From assembly GCF_030268685.1 (NCBI RefSeq), contig NZ_BSRQ01000023.1, positions 85,622 through 149,621 on the forward strand: 64,000 nucleotides of DNA, read 5' to 3'. Made by a program: the position numbers and the translations under genes. The stretch is from Microtetraspora sp. NBRC 13810. GTDB taxonomy: Bacteria > Actinomycetota > Actinomycetes > Streptosporangiales > Streptosporangiaceae. The notes beneath the pieces were generated by a model that saw only the letters and a program-made list of their open reading frames with translations, did not search any database and was not told the origin of the DNA. This document shows positions 36,460 through 45,559 of the stretch, piece after piece (within the stretch, counting starts at the first letter, position 1; every line of letters begins with the position of its first letter).

Positions 36460-37410
36460 GTGATCCCTATCAGTGAGCCCAGTCCCACCCTGTCCCAACT
36501 GCGGTCATTCCTGGCTGTAGCCGATCATCTCCACTTCCGGGAGGCGGCGGCGACGCTGCGGATGAGCCAGCCCGCGCTGTCCGGGGCGGTGGCCGCGCTG
36601 GAGGAGACCCTGCAGACCCGGCTGCTGGAGCGCACCACCAGGAAGGTGCTGCTGACTCCGGAGGGTGACCGGGTCGCGGTGCACGCCACCCGGGTGCTCC
36701 AGGCGCTGGACGACCTCATGGACGAGGTGGCGCGGAGCCGGGAGCCGTTCAGCGGGCGGGCGCACCTGGGGGTGATCCCGACCGTCGCGCCCTACCTGCT
36801 GCCGGTGCTGCTCCCCATGGTCGCCGGCCGGTTCCCGCGGCTGCGGCTGACCGTGCACGAGGACAAGACCGAGACGGTCCTCGCGGATCTGCGCGAGGGG
36901 CGGCTGGACCTCGCGCTGCTCGCGCTGCCCGCGGACGCGGCGGGCCTGGTGGAGGACCCGCTCTACGACGAGGACTTCCTGCTCGCCGTCCCGGCCGGCC
37001 ATCCCCTCGCCGGAGGCGCCGGGCCGCTCGGCCGCGAGGTGCTGAAAGGGCTCGACATCGTGCTGCTCAACCAGGGGCACTGCCTGCGCGAGCAGGTCAT
37101 CGACGTGTGCCGCGAGGTCGGCGCCCGGGCCACCGAGGCGACCTACGCGACCAGCCTGCCCACGCTGGTGCAGCTCGTCGCGGGCGGGCTCGGCGTCACG
37201 CTGCTCCCTGCGTCGGCGGTGCCGGCCGAGACCGGCAAGGGGGCCGGTCCGGCCATCCGCCGGTTCGGCCCGCCGGCTCCGCGCCGCACGATCGGCCTGG
37301 CCTACCGCGCCAGCTCCCCCCGGTCCGGCGAGTACGCCGTGCTGGCCGCGGCGGCGCGCTCCGCCGTCCGGGACAGGAGGCTGCCGGTGACGGTCGCCGG
37401 GCCGGAGTGA
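36460..37410 (+). CDS. oxyR: LysR-type peroxide sensor OxyR
   Basis: 316 residues. An N-terminal LysR helix-turn-helix (LSQLRSFLAVADHLHFREAAATLRMSQPALS) and two redox cysteines, Cys208 (LNQGHCLREQ) and Cys217 (IDVCREV), nine residues apart as in E. coli OxyR. Oxidation to a disulphide activates transcription of the divergent ahpC. The GTG at 36460 is the only upstream in-frame start, but its ribosome site is weak and the AGAGG lies over it, so the true start is uncertain by a few codons. Confidence 0.93.
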   Translation: MIPISEPSPTLSQLRSFLAVADHLHFREAAATLRMSQPALSGAVAALEETLQTRLLERTTRKVLLTPEGDRVAVHATRVLQALDDLMDEVARSREPFSGRAHLGVIPTVAPYLLPVLLPMVAGRFPRLRLTVHEDKTETVLADLREGRLDLALLALPADAAGLVEDPLYDEDFLLAVPAGHPLAGGAGPLGREVLKGLDIVLLNQGHCLREQVIDVCREVGARATEATYATSLPTLVQLVAGGLGVTLLPASAVPAETGKGAGPAIRRFGPPAPRRTIGLAYRASSPRSGEYAVLAAAARSAVRDRRLPVTVAGPE

Positions 37411-37413
37411 CCC

Positions 37414-38598
<1,185 letters not shown>

Positions 38599-38607
38599 CC
38601 CGCCAGC

Positions 38608-40002
38608 CTAGGACACCGCGTTCCGGCGGGGCTCGCGGATGTACTCCCGGAACCACCGGTAGCTGGCCTTGGGGGTGCGCTCCTGGGTGGCGTAGTCCAC
38701 GTGCACCAGCCCGAACCTCGCGTCGTAGCCGCGCGCCCATTCGAAGTTGTCCATCAGCGACCAGCAGAAGTAGCCGCGCACGTCCACCCCGTCCGCGAGA
38801 GCCCCGGCGGCGGCGGCGAGGTGGTCGCCGAGGTAGGCGATGCGGCCCTGGTCGTCGAGCTCCCCGCGGTCGCCGTAGCCGTTCTCGGTGACGTGCACCG
38901 GCGGCAGGCCGGGGTAGCGGGCGGCCAGGCCGGTGAGGGTGTCGCGCAGGCCCTGCGGCTCGACGACCCAGCCCAGCCCGCTGGTCCGCGCGCCGTCCGG
39001 GTCCACGGTGCGCACGCCGATGTCGCAGGCGGCGCGCCGCGCCGGATCCGGCTCCGCGTACGGCGCCGCCACCGCGTGCAGCCGGTAGTAGTAGTTCACC
39101 CCGAGGAAGTCGAGCGGGGCCGAGATGACCTCCAGGTCGCCGTCCCGGTGGAAGGACAGGTCGCTGATCGGGCCGAACACCTCGGCGAGGTCCTCCGGGT
39201 AGCGCCCGGCGAGCAGCGGTTCGGTGAACTGCCGGTTGACCAGCAGGTCCAGCCGGCGGGCCGCGGCGACGTCGGCCGGGCCGTCTCCGCCGGGCACGGC
39301 CGGGGACATGTTGAGGGTGATGCCGATCGGCTCCCGCGCGCTCCCCCGCTCGCGCAGCCGGGCGGCGGCCAGGCCGTGACCGAGCAGCAGGTGGTGGGCG
39401 GCGGCCAGCGCCCCGTGGCCCTCCCGGGCGCCGGGGGCGTGCCTGCCCTCGGCGTAGCCGACGATGGAGGAGCAGTAGGGCTCGTTGAGGGTGATCCAGT
39501 GCGGCTCGGTGTGCCCGATGGCCTCCTGCACGAGGGCGGCGTAGTCGGCGAAGTACAGGGCGGTGTCCCGGTCGCGCCAGCCGCCGGCGTCTTCCAGCGC
39601 CTGGGGCAGGTCCCAGTGGTAGAGCGTGACGAACGGGCTGATCCCCCGCTCGCGCAGCGCGTCGGCCAGCCGGCGGTAGAAGTCCAGGCCGCGCCGGTTG
39701 ACCCGGCCGCGCCCCTCGGGCAGCACCCTGGGCCAGGCCACGGAGAACCGGTAGGCGCCGACGCCGAGCCCGGTGAGCAGGTCGAGGTCCTGCGGCCAGC
39801 GGTGGTAGTGGTCGCAGGCGACGTCCCCGGACTCGCCGCGGGCTGTGGCGCCGGGGACGCGGCTGAAGGTGTCCCAGACGGACGGGCCCCTGCCGTCCTC
39901 GGCGGCGGCGCCCTCGATCTGGTAGGCGGCGGTGGCCACGCCCCAGACGAATCCGGGCGGGAACGCGGCCCGCCGTCCGGTGTCCTCGCGGGTGACGGTC
40001 AT
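38608..40002 (-). CDS. GH1 beta-glucosidase
   Basis: 464 residues, full-length and without signal peptide, so intracellular. Acid/base Glu174 in TLNEP and nucleophile Glu372 in VTENGYG; substrate Gln28, His129 and Trp near 424-432 (SLMDNFEWARGYDARFG) are present. It hydrolyses cellobiose and short beta-glucosides to glucose. It follows the GH5 gene by 107 bp in the same direction and is probably controlled from the same CebR-like/LacI region. Confidence 0.95.
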   Translation of the reverse strand: MTVTREDTGRRAAFPPGFVWGVATAAYQIEGAAAEDGRGPSVWDTFSRVPGATARGESGDVACDHYHRWPQDLDLLTGLGVGAYRFSVAWPRVLPEGRGRVNRRGLDFYRRLADALRERGISPFVTLYHWDLPQALEDAGGWRDRDTALYFADYAALVQEAIGHTEPHWITLNEPYCSSIVGYAEGRHAPGAREGHGALAAAHHLLLGHGLAAARLRERGSAREPIGITLNMSPAVPGGDGPADVAAARRLDLLVNRQFTEPLLAGRYPEDLAEVFGPISDLSFHRDGDLEVISAPLDFLGVNYYYRLHAVAAPYAEPDPARRAACDIGVRTVDPDGARTSGLGWVVEPQGLRDTLTGLAARYPGLPPVHVTENGYGDRGELDDQGRIAYLGDHLAAAAGALADGVDVRGYFCWSLMDNFEWARGYDARFGLVHVDYATQERTPKASYRWFREYIREPRRNAVS

Positions 40003-40109
40003 CTCGTGATCGCCCCTGACATGTCCCCTCCGATGATCTGGCGGCCCGGCGCGCGCGGCACGACCTTACGCCCCGCCGCTCCCCCCGGCGAGGCGTCCCG
40101 GACCGCGGG

Positions 40110-41495
40110 TCAGCCGCGCAGGCTGGCGGTGAGCAGATCGATGAGGGGTTCGCGGCGCACGCAGCCGCGCAGCGCGAAGGAGTCGGCCAGGGCGAGCAGC
40201 TCGTCGTCGCCGAGCCCGCGGAACAGCTCCGCGTACTCGGGCAGCAGGGCCTGCGCGATGAGGACGTGCCGGACCAGGTCGTCGATCTGGTAGCGGGCGC
40301 CCCACGGGTAGGGGTTCCAGCTGGGGAACTCCTCCTCCATCATCCGGTGCAGCGGCGCGAGCACGTCGGCGGACTCCTCCATGGTGGAGCCCCACCGGTC
40401 CGCGCCGAGCCGCTGCTTCTTCTCGATGAAGGACCCGAACCGGTCCATGTACGGCCCGGCGGCGTAGACCAGCCCCTGGAGGCCGACGTCCTTGTACGTC
40501 CACAGCGACCAGCCGGCCTCGTTGGCGTCGTAGATGTCGAGCTGGTCGCGGAGGATCTGGTAACGCTGCTCGTCGATCTTCGGGTCGCCGGTGTAGACCG
40601 GCCCGAACTCGCCCACCCACAACGGCGTCCCGGTCTCCCGCTGGAACCTCGTGCGCCGCTCGAACTCCCGCTCAAGCTGGTCCCGGTCGCACCACTCGCC
40701 CCTGGTGTACCCGGGGTAGGGCCCGCCGTGCGCGAACCCGGCCAGCGCGTAGTCGTGGCAGACGAAGACGGTGTTGGCGTAGACCTCGCGGAAGACGGAG
40801 AAGTCGGTGGAGTAGGTGTTGCCGTCCAGGAAGATCACATGCCCGGGGTCGGCCGTGCGCACCGCCTTCACCAGCCGGTCGTAGAACGGGCCGATGACCT
40901 TGCCCGACGGGTCGGCTGGCTCGTTGACCAGGTTGTACCCGGCCACCCAGGCGCGGTCGCGGTACCGGTCGGCGATCGCCTCCCACAGGTGCACGACCCG
41001 GTCCTGGAAGTGCCGGTGCCGCCAGAAGGACGCGACGTGGGTGGGGTTGTCGGAGTGCCAGTGCTGGTTCTGGGAGCCGGGCAGCGCGTGCAGGTCGAGC
41101 ACCGTGTAGATGCCGTGCGCGCCACACTGGTCGATCACCCGGTCCAGGTGGCGGAAGCCGTCCTCGATCAGCTCGAAGGGCCGCTCGTCGGACTCGAAGT
41201 GCCGGTAGTTGACCGGGACCCGCACGCAGTTGACGCCCATCCCGGCGAGCAGGGCCGCGTCCTCGTCCCCGAAGAAGGACGTGAGCATCCGGTCGAAGAA
41301 CATGGCGTGGCGTTCCTCGCCCAGCACCTCGCGCACGGCGGACCGCATCAGGTCCTCGCTGGCCGGGTAGCCGGTGATGAAGTTCTCCATGTTCATCCAG
41401 CCACCGAGGCCGACGCCGCGCAGCCGTACCGGCTCGCCCTTCCCGTCGGCGAGGCGGGATCCCGTGACGCGCAGGGCCACCTGGTTGTCGAGCAT
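40110..41495 (-). CDS. GH5-family glycoside hydrolase, intracellular
   Basis: 461 residues. The (beta/alpha)8 signatures are present: VRLRGVGLGGWMNMENFI, RVPVNYRHF, LDLHALPGSQNQ, the acid/base Glu192 in YNLVNEP and nucleophile Glu296 in WVGEFGPV. There is no signal peptide or carbohydrate-binding module, so it probably trims imported oligosaccharides (exo-beta-glucanase or glucosylceramidase-like subfamilies are alternatives) rather than digesting polymer. ATG 41495 has AAGGAGAG. It is divergent from a LacI gene with several operators between them. Confidence 0.88.
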   Translation of the reverse strand: MLDNQVALRVTGSRLADGKGEPVRLRGVGLGGWMNMENFITGYPASEDLMRSAVREVLGEERHAMFFDRMLTSFFGDEDAALLAGMGVNCVRVPVNYRHFESDERPFELIEDGFRHLDRVIDQCGAHGIYTVLDLHALPGSQNQHWHSDNPTHVASFWRHRHFQDRVVHLWEAIADRYRDRAWVAGYNLVNEPADPSGKVIGPFYDRLVKAVRTADPGHVIFLDGNTYSTDFSVFREVYANTVFVCHDYALAGFAHGGPYPGYTRGEWCDRDQLEREFERRTRFQRETGTPLWVGEFGPVYTGDPKIDEQRYQILRDQLDIYDANEAGWSLWTYKDVGLQGLVYAAGPYMDRFGSFIEKKQRLGADRWGSTMEESADVLAPLHRMMEEEFPSWNPYPWGARYQIDDLVRHVLIAQALLPEYAELFRGLGDDELLALADSFALRGCVRREPLIDLLTASLRG

Positions 41496-41558
41496 CAACT
41501 CTCCTTTTGTGGCGGGCCGCCGTACCGGGACCACCTGCCACGGATCCGCTTCGTTCTC

Positions 41559-41569
41559 TGAAAGTTTCG
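41559..41569. promoter_or_regulatory. CGAAA-N-TTTCG-type operator (one mismatch)
   Basis: TGAAAGTTTCG, in the GH5 promoter region, 64 bp from the GH5 start. Confidence 0.6.
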
Positions 41570-41578
41570 GATCGTCCC

Positions 41579-41589
41579 CGAATGTTTCG
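41579..41589. promoter_or_regulatory. CGAAA-N-TTTCG-type operator (one mismatch)
   Basis: CGAATGTTTCG, 20 bp (two helical turns) from the preceding site. Confidence 0.55.
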
Positions 41590-41637
41590 TGGATCGGAGC
41601 GTACGTACTGTTCTGGTCACGGTCAAGAGCTCTCGAA

Positions 41638-41651
41638 CGGGAGCGCTCCCA
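41638..41651. promoter_or_regulatory. CebR-like box
   Basis: CGGGAGCGCTCCCA matches 13 of 14 bases of TGGGAGCGCTCCCA, the cellobiose-responsive CebR/CelR operator of actinobacteria. Its 12-bp core GGGAGCGCTCCC is a perfect palindrome. Confidence 0.75.
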
Positions 41652-41691
41652 CGATGCGGACCCACAGGCCGGGAACCCCGCTGCGACATGC

Positions 41692-41703
41692 CGAAAGTTT
41701 TCG
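41692..41703. promoter_or_regulatory. Operator CGAAAGTTTTCG upstream of the lacI -10
   Basis: Arms CGAAA/TTTCG around GT. It abuts the likely -10 TAGACT (41706-41711) of the regulator gene, suggesting autorepression. Confidence 0.6.
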
Positions 41704-41761
41704 ACTAGACTTCGGACATGCCGTCGTGGAGGCGGTGCAACTCAGGAAAACGGGTGGGGCA

Positions 41762-42769
41762 TTGAAAAGGCGAGTGACGATCGCCCTGATCGCCGAGGAG
41801 GCCGGTGTCTCCGTCCCGACGGTGTCCAAGGTCATCAACGGCAGGCCGGAGGTGGCGCCGGAGACCCGGCAGCGGGTGGAGCGGCTGCTGCACAAGCACG
41901 GCTACCAGCGGCGCGGCGGCCAGGGTGACGGTCCCGTCGGGCTGATCGACCTGGTGTTCGCCGAGATCGAGAGCCCGTGGGCGATGGAGCTGATCCGCGG
42001 CGGCGAGACCGCCGCGCGGGAGATCGACGCCAGTGTGGTCATCTCCGTCATGCACACCCACTCGGGTCCGGGGCGCGACCTGCTCGACCGGATCGCGGCC
42101 CGCCGCACCGACGGCGTCGTCCTCGTCGGATCACGACTCTCCCCCGGCCAGCACGGGCAGCTCAGCGCCCGGATGATCCCCTTCGTGGTGGTCGATCCCG
42201 AGGGTGAGCCCAGCCCCGACGTCGCCTCCGTCGGCGCCACCAACTGGAACGGCGGCCTCGCCGCCACCCGCCACCTGCTGGAGCTCGGCCACCGCCGGGT
42301 CGCGGTGATCGGCGGCCCGCCCGACATGCTGTGCAGCCGCGCCCGCATAGACGGCTACCGCGCCGCCCTGGAGACCGCCGGCGTCAGCGTCGACCCCGCC
42401 CTGATCCGCTACGGCGACTTCCTCGTCGGCTCCGGGCACGACCAGGGCCACGCCCTCCTCGACCTGCCCGAGCCGCCGTCCGCCATCTTCGCCGGCAGCG
42501 ACCTGCAGGCGTTCGGCGTCTTCGAGGCCGCCCGCCAGCGCGGCCTGCGCGTCCCCGAGGACCTCAGCGTCGTCGGCTTCGACGACCTGCCCCTCGCCCG
42601 CTCGGCCTGGCCCCCGCTCACCACGGTCCGCCAGCCCCTCCAGGAGATGGCCGCCCTCGCCGCCCGCATGGTCTTCGCCATGTCCCGCGGCGAACAGCCG
42701 GAGACCCGCCGCGTCGAGCTCGCCACCGACCTCATAGTCCGCGACAGCACCATGCCCGCCACCTCCTGA
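41762..42769 (+). CDS. LacI family regulator of the glycoside hydrolase locus
   Basis: 335 residues. Helix-turn-helix VTIALIAEEAGVSVPTVSKVINGRPEV near the start, then an effector-binding domain (GLIDLVFAEIESPWAMELIRG, VVGFDDLPLARSAWPPLTTV). The start is uncertain: TTG 41762 is used, while GTG 41774 (after AAAAGGCGA) and GTG 41726 (close to the predicted transcription start) are alternatives. It is divergent from the GH5 gene. It probably binds the repeated CGAAA-N-TTTCG sites; the perfect CebR-like box may belong to a different LacI protein encoded elsewhere. Confidence 0.9.
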   Translation: MKRRVTIALIAEEAGVSVPTVSKVINGRPEVAPETRQRVERLLHKHGYQRRGGQGDGPVGLIDLVFAEIESPWAMELIRGGETAAREIDASVVISVMHTHSGPGRDLLDRIAARRTDGVVLVGSRLSPGQHGQLSARMIPFVVVDPEGEPSPDVASVGATNWNGGLAATRHLLELGHRRVAVIGGPPDMLCSRARIDGYRAALETAGVSVDPALIRYGDFLVGSGHDQGHALLDLPEPPSAIFAGSDLQAFGVFEAARQRGLRVPEDLSVVGFDDLPLARSAWPPLTTVRQPLQEMAALAARMVFAMSRGEQPETRRVELATDLIVRDSTMPATS

Positions 42770-42855
42770 GACACCCCACCGCGTCCGGACCGGCCGAGGA
42801 GGACGTCCGGGGGGCACCGCCGTGCAGTCCGGTCCAGGGGGTCCGGGGGTCCGGG

Positions 42856-43647
42856 TCAGTCTGGGCACAGGTTCAGTAGGGGGTCCAGGGCGGCGCGTAG
42901 GTCGCCGCAGGCTGCGCGGGCCGCGGCGGGGGCGGGGGGCGGGCCTGCGGTGGACGTCGCGGTCGGCTCCGGTTCCGGGTTCTGGGAGGGGACCGGCGGG
43001 GTGCCGCCTCCGGGGGGAGGCGGCTCGTTCTCCTCCGGGGGGACCTCTTCCGGTGGCGTCTCACGGGGCGGGGTCTCCTGGGGCGGCGTCTCCCGTGGTG
43101 GTGTCTCGCGCGGTGGTGTCTCGCGCGGTGGTGTCTCGCGGGACCGGGTCGGCTTCGCGCCCGGACGGGACGGCTTCGCGGTGGGGCGCGACGGTCTGGC
43201 GGTCGGGGTGCGGGCGGCCGGGGGGCCGGTGCGGCGGGCGGGTGGCGCGGCGACCGGCGGGGCCGCCGGGGCCCCGGCGCGTACGGCGGGCGGGGCGGTG
43301 GGCGTGCGCCAGGGTTTGGCGGAGCGGGAGGGGTCCGGCGTGGCCCGCGGGGTCACGGTGGCGGGCCCGGGGGTGACCGGAACGGCGGTGGGCGGCGCGG
43401 GGGTGAGCGGGACTGCGGGGGCCGGCGCCGCGGCGTTCTGCGCCACCTGGACCGGCGCCTCCTCGCCCATGGTGAGGAAGAGGCCCGCGACCAGGCCGAC
43501 TGCGACGGCGCTGCTCACCGCGGTGCTCAACGCCGGGCGGGAACGCGCCCGGCGCAGCGCTCCGTCGGCCCCGGCGAGCGATCGCGCCCGGACGGCGCCC
43601 GCCCATCGCCGGACGCGTGGCGAAAGCCGTGCTCGGAATGCGGCCAT
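42856..43647 (-). CDS. Membrane-anchored Pro/Thr-rich protein with ETPPR repeats
   Basis: 263 residues. A basic N-terminus, one membrane helix (about 38-61, LSTAVSSAVAVGLVAGLFLTMG), then an extracellular Pro/Ala/Thr-rich stalk including six consecutive ETPPR-type pentapeptides near 178-207. It closes with a small segment holding two Cys (ACGDLRAALDPLLNLCPD). The topology is cytoplasmic N-terminus, outside C-terminus. No catalytic domain; perhaps a cell-wall-spanning spacer. The biased composition makes the call less certain, but codon pattern and the sensible helix support coding. Confidence 0.6.
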   Translation of the reverse strand: MAAFRARLSPRVRRWAGAVRARSLAGADGALRRARSRPALSTAVSSAVAVGLVAGLFLTMGEEAPVQVAQNAAAPAPAVPLTPAPPTAVPVTPGPATVTPRATPDPSRSAKPWRTPTAPPAVRAGAPAAPPVAAPPARRTGPPAARTPTARPSRPTAKPSRPGAKPTRSRETPPRETPPRETPPRETPPQETPPRETPPEEVPPEENEPPPPGGGTPPVPSQNPEPEPTATSTAGPPPAPAAARAACGDLRAALDPLLNLCPD

Positions 43648-43744
43648 CTGGCCTTACCGCCCCTCGGCTACGAGACGTCACCGCCTTTCACTATGTTTGC
43701 GCCTCCCCCTTCTGGCAAGCGGGAACCGACAACCCAACGCGGCC

Positions 43745-43757
43745 CCGAAACTTTCGG
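43745..43757. promoter_or_regulatory. Perfect operator CCGAAACTTTCGG
   Basis: A 13-bp perfect palindrome around a central C, 32 bp upstream of the -35 box at 43789. Confidence 0.7.
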
Positions 43758-43788
43758 ATCCCCCCTGCAGGGGATTGGACGACGCCCA

Positions 43789-43818
43789 TTGACCACTCCT
43801 CGGTACACCGCATACGTT
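43789..43818 (+). promoter_or_regulatory. Promoter with no intact gene downstream
   Basis: TTGACC (43789-43794), 18-bp spacer and TACGTT (43813-43818). The predicted start near 43825 falls inside an operator. The first good ribosome site (GAGGAG at 43882) leads to an ATG at 43895 that stops after ten codons. Confidence 0.6.
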
Positions 43819-43825
43819 ACGGGAG

Positions 43826-43837
43826 CGAAAGTTCTCG
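43826..43837. promoter_or_regulatory. Imperfect operator CGAAAGTTCTCG at the transcription start
   Basis: Half-matching CGAAA-N-TTTCG site directly over the predicted transcription start, 21 bp from the next site. Confidence 0.5.
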
Positions 43838-43846
43838 CCAAACATC

Positions 43847-43857
43847 CGAAACTTTCG
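43847..43857. promoter_or_regulatory. Perfect operator CGAAACTTTCG
   Basis: An 11-bp perfect inverted repeat about 22 bp downstream of the predicted transcription start; exact match to the core of the site at 43745. Confidence 0.7.
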
Positions 43858-44269
43858 CCTGGCAGCCGCCCGCCAGGAGCCGAGGAGCACGCCCATGGGA
43901 CATCCGTTCCGTGTCCGGCATCCATGAGTCGGCACGGCGAGGCGCCACGCGGTGCACCGGGACTCCCCCACCGCCGCCCGGAACGCGCCGCCGTACGACG
44001 GAACCCGCCCTCAGCGAGAGCACCCGGACGGGCGAAAGAGACGGACGGGCGAGCGCCGGGCAGACGGGACGGCGGACGCGCAGGCGGCGAACAGGAGGCA
44101 GCGGACGAACGAGCGCCGGGCAGGCGGGACGGCGGACAGGGAAGCCGACTAGCAGGAGGCGGCGGACGAACGGGCGGCGGGTGGGCGGTGTCGGCGGCGT
44201 CGGCGGGTGGGCGGTGTGGGCGGTGTGGGCGGGCAAGGATCGGTTGGAATCGTGCGTAAGGGACTCCTC
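43858..44269. other. Non-coding stretch after the orphan promoter
   Basis: Over 400 bp without a credible gene. It opens with an AGGAGCCGAGGAG ribosome-type sequence and a 10-codon frame (43895-43927), then turns into degenerate G/A-rich repeats. It could be the remains of a deleted sugar-regulated gene or an unusually long leader of the cupin gene. Confidence 0.45.
44044..44190. repeat. Degenerate ~60-bp tandem repeats
   Basis: GAGCGCCGGGCAGRCGGGAC plus GGCGGAC recurs at 44051 and 44111, exactly 60 bp apart, and GACGAACGRGCG recurs again near 44165. It is followed by GGCGGTG(T) short repeats. Confidence 0.7.
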
Positions 44270-44950
44270 ATGATTTTTCCTGGTGGCGTGGGTGTGTCCG
44301 GCCTGCGCGTGTACGACTGGCCGACCGCCGACGGGCTGAGCGGCGGCACCCCGCACCTGCACCTCGCCTGCGCGGAGGCGTACGTGGTGGTGGCGGGGTC
44401 GGGGGCGGTGCAGACGCTGGCGCCGTCCGGGTACGCGGAGAACCCGCTGGAGGCGGGGGACGTCGTGTGGTTCCCGCCGGGGACCATCCACCGGCTGCTG
44501 AACTTCGACGGCGGGCTGCGGATCACGGTCATCATGCAGAACGGCGGGCTGCCCGAGGCGGGCGACGCCGTGTTCACCTTCCCGCCCGAGGTGATGGCCG
44601 ATCCGGAAGCTTACGCCAGGGCGGCCGTCGCCGCCGACCCGGCCGCCGCGCGGGCGCGGCGGGATCTCGCCATCGACGGCTTCCTGCGCCTGCGCCGGCA
44701 CGGCGCGCAGGCCCTCGCGGACTTCCTGGTGGCCGCCCACCGGCTTATCGCACCCCGGCTGGACGACTTCGAGAAGCGCTGGCGGGCGGGCGCCCTGGCC
44801 GCCGCCGGGGAGACCGGCGAACACCTGGAACGGCTGCGCAGGGGCGACCTGTCCCACCTGGCGCAGGCGCGGGTGCGCAAGGCCGAACCGGAGGACCGCC
44901 TCGGGATGTGCGGCCGGTTGCAGGTCTATCCCTTGCTGCCCGCCCCATGA
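44270..44950 (+). CDS. Cupin-domain protein, possible sugar-related sensor or isomerase
   Basis: 226 residues. Cupin motif 1 is PHLHLACAEAYVVVAGSG with metal ligands His29, His31 and Glu36; motif 2 is GDVVWFPPGTIHRLLN with His74. A helical C-terminal half follows (QALADFLVAAHRLIAPRLDDFEKRW). ATG 44270 has TAAGGGA at the right spacing. The family is metal-dependent; the ligand is unknown. Its nearest promoter appears to be the operator-controlled one at 43789, so it might belong to the same carbohydrate regulon (inference). Confidence 0.78.
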   Translation: MIFPGGVGVSGLRVYDWPTADGLSGGTPHLHLACAEAYVVVAGSGAVQTLAPSGYAENPLEAGDVVWFPPGTIHRLLNFDGGLRITVIMQNGGLPEAGDAVFTFPPEVMADPEAYARAAVAADPAAARARRDLAIDGFLRLRRHGAQALADFLVAAHRLIAPRLDDFEKRWRAGALAAAGETGEHLERLRRGDLSHLAQARVRKAEPEDRLGMCGRLQVYPLLPAP

Positions 44951-45082
44951 CCGCTTGCAGGTCTATCCCCTGCTGCCCGCCCCGTGAGACGTCCCACCCC
45001 GGCGCGGATCTTCCACACGATGCCCAACGCCCGGCCTGTCGCGACGAACCCGGATCTGCCCCGGTGTCCGGATCACCCTTGG

Positions 45083-45088
45083 TACATT
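45083..45088 (+). promoter_or_regulatory. -10 element TACATT for the YbaB-like gene
   Basis: TACATT in an AT-richer patch 20 bp before GTG 45109, with AAGGAT at 45103-45108 as a possible ribosome site. Confidence 0.4.
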
Positions 45089-45108
45089 GAAGATCGCCAC
45101 ATAAGGAT

Positions 45109-45498
45109 GTGAATGGACGGACCGTGGGACATCCAGGATGGAGCGACGATATCGACGATATGGACATCGACGCCGAGTTGACGCGCGTCGCCCGGGAGCT
45201 CGACGACGCGCAGGCACGACTGTCGGAGGTCGAGGCATGCGCCGAAGCGGCCAAAGGGCTGGTCGTCGTGCGTGTCGGCCCTGACTACCGGGTGCGCGGC
45301 ATGAAACTCGACCCGAGGGTGATGCGGTTCGGCTCCCATGAGCTGGCCGAGGCCATCACCCAGGCGGTGAACGACGCGATCGACGAGGTCACCGCTCAGA
45401 CGCAGAATATCGTCGCACCCCTCATGGACACCCCCTCCGCCATCCAGCACTCCACGCAAGAGCTCCTCAGAGACCTGGACCGTCGTTTCGGCCGGTGA
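45109..45498 (+). CDS. YbaB/EbfC-like protein of a WXG100-type locus
   Basis: About 129 codons (start uncertain: GTG 45109, GTG 45124 or ATG 45160). The pattern ELTRVARELDDAQARLSEVEACAEAAKGLVVVRVGPDYRVRGMKLDPRVMRFGSHELAEAITQAVNDAIDEV is the YbaB/EbfC nucleoid-protein fold: an N-terminal helix, three strands and a C-terminal helix. Actinobacteria use such proteins as chaperone-like or DNA-binding partners beside ESX-type secreted proteins. It is followed within 62 bp by a WXG100-like gene. Confidence 0.72.
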   Translation: MNGRTVGHPGWSDDIDDMDIDAELTRVARELDDAQARLSEVEACAEAAKGLVVVRVGPDYRVRGMKLDPRVMRFGSHELAEAITQAVNDAIDEVTAQTQNIVAPLMDTPSAIQHSTQELLRDLDRRFGR

Positions 45499-45559
45499 CC
45501 GTGCCGGACGCCAGGACCCGCGCAAACGCCATCGCAACCCGGCAAGAGATCTATCGAAG

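Noticed and set aside
44044..44190. CRISPR array
   Set aside because: The 60-bp units are degenerate and contiguous, with no unique spacers and no cas genes.
43693..44259. Arg/Gly-rich open frame of 188 codons
   Set aside because: It is made of the degenerate repeats and crosses the operator/promoter module; no start with a ribosome site matches it.
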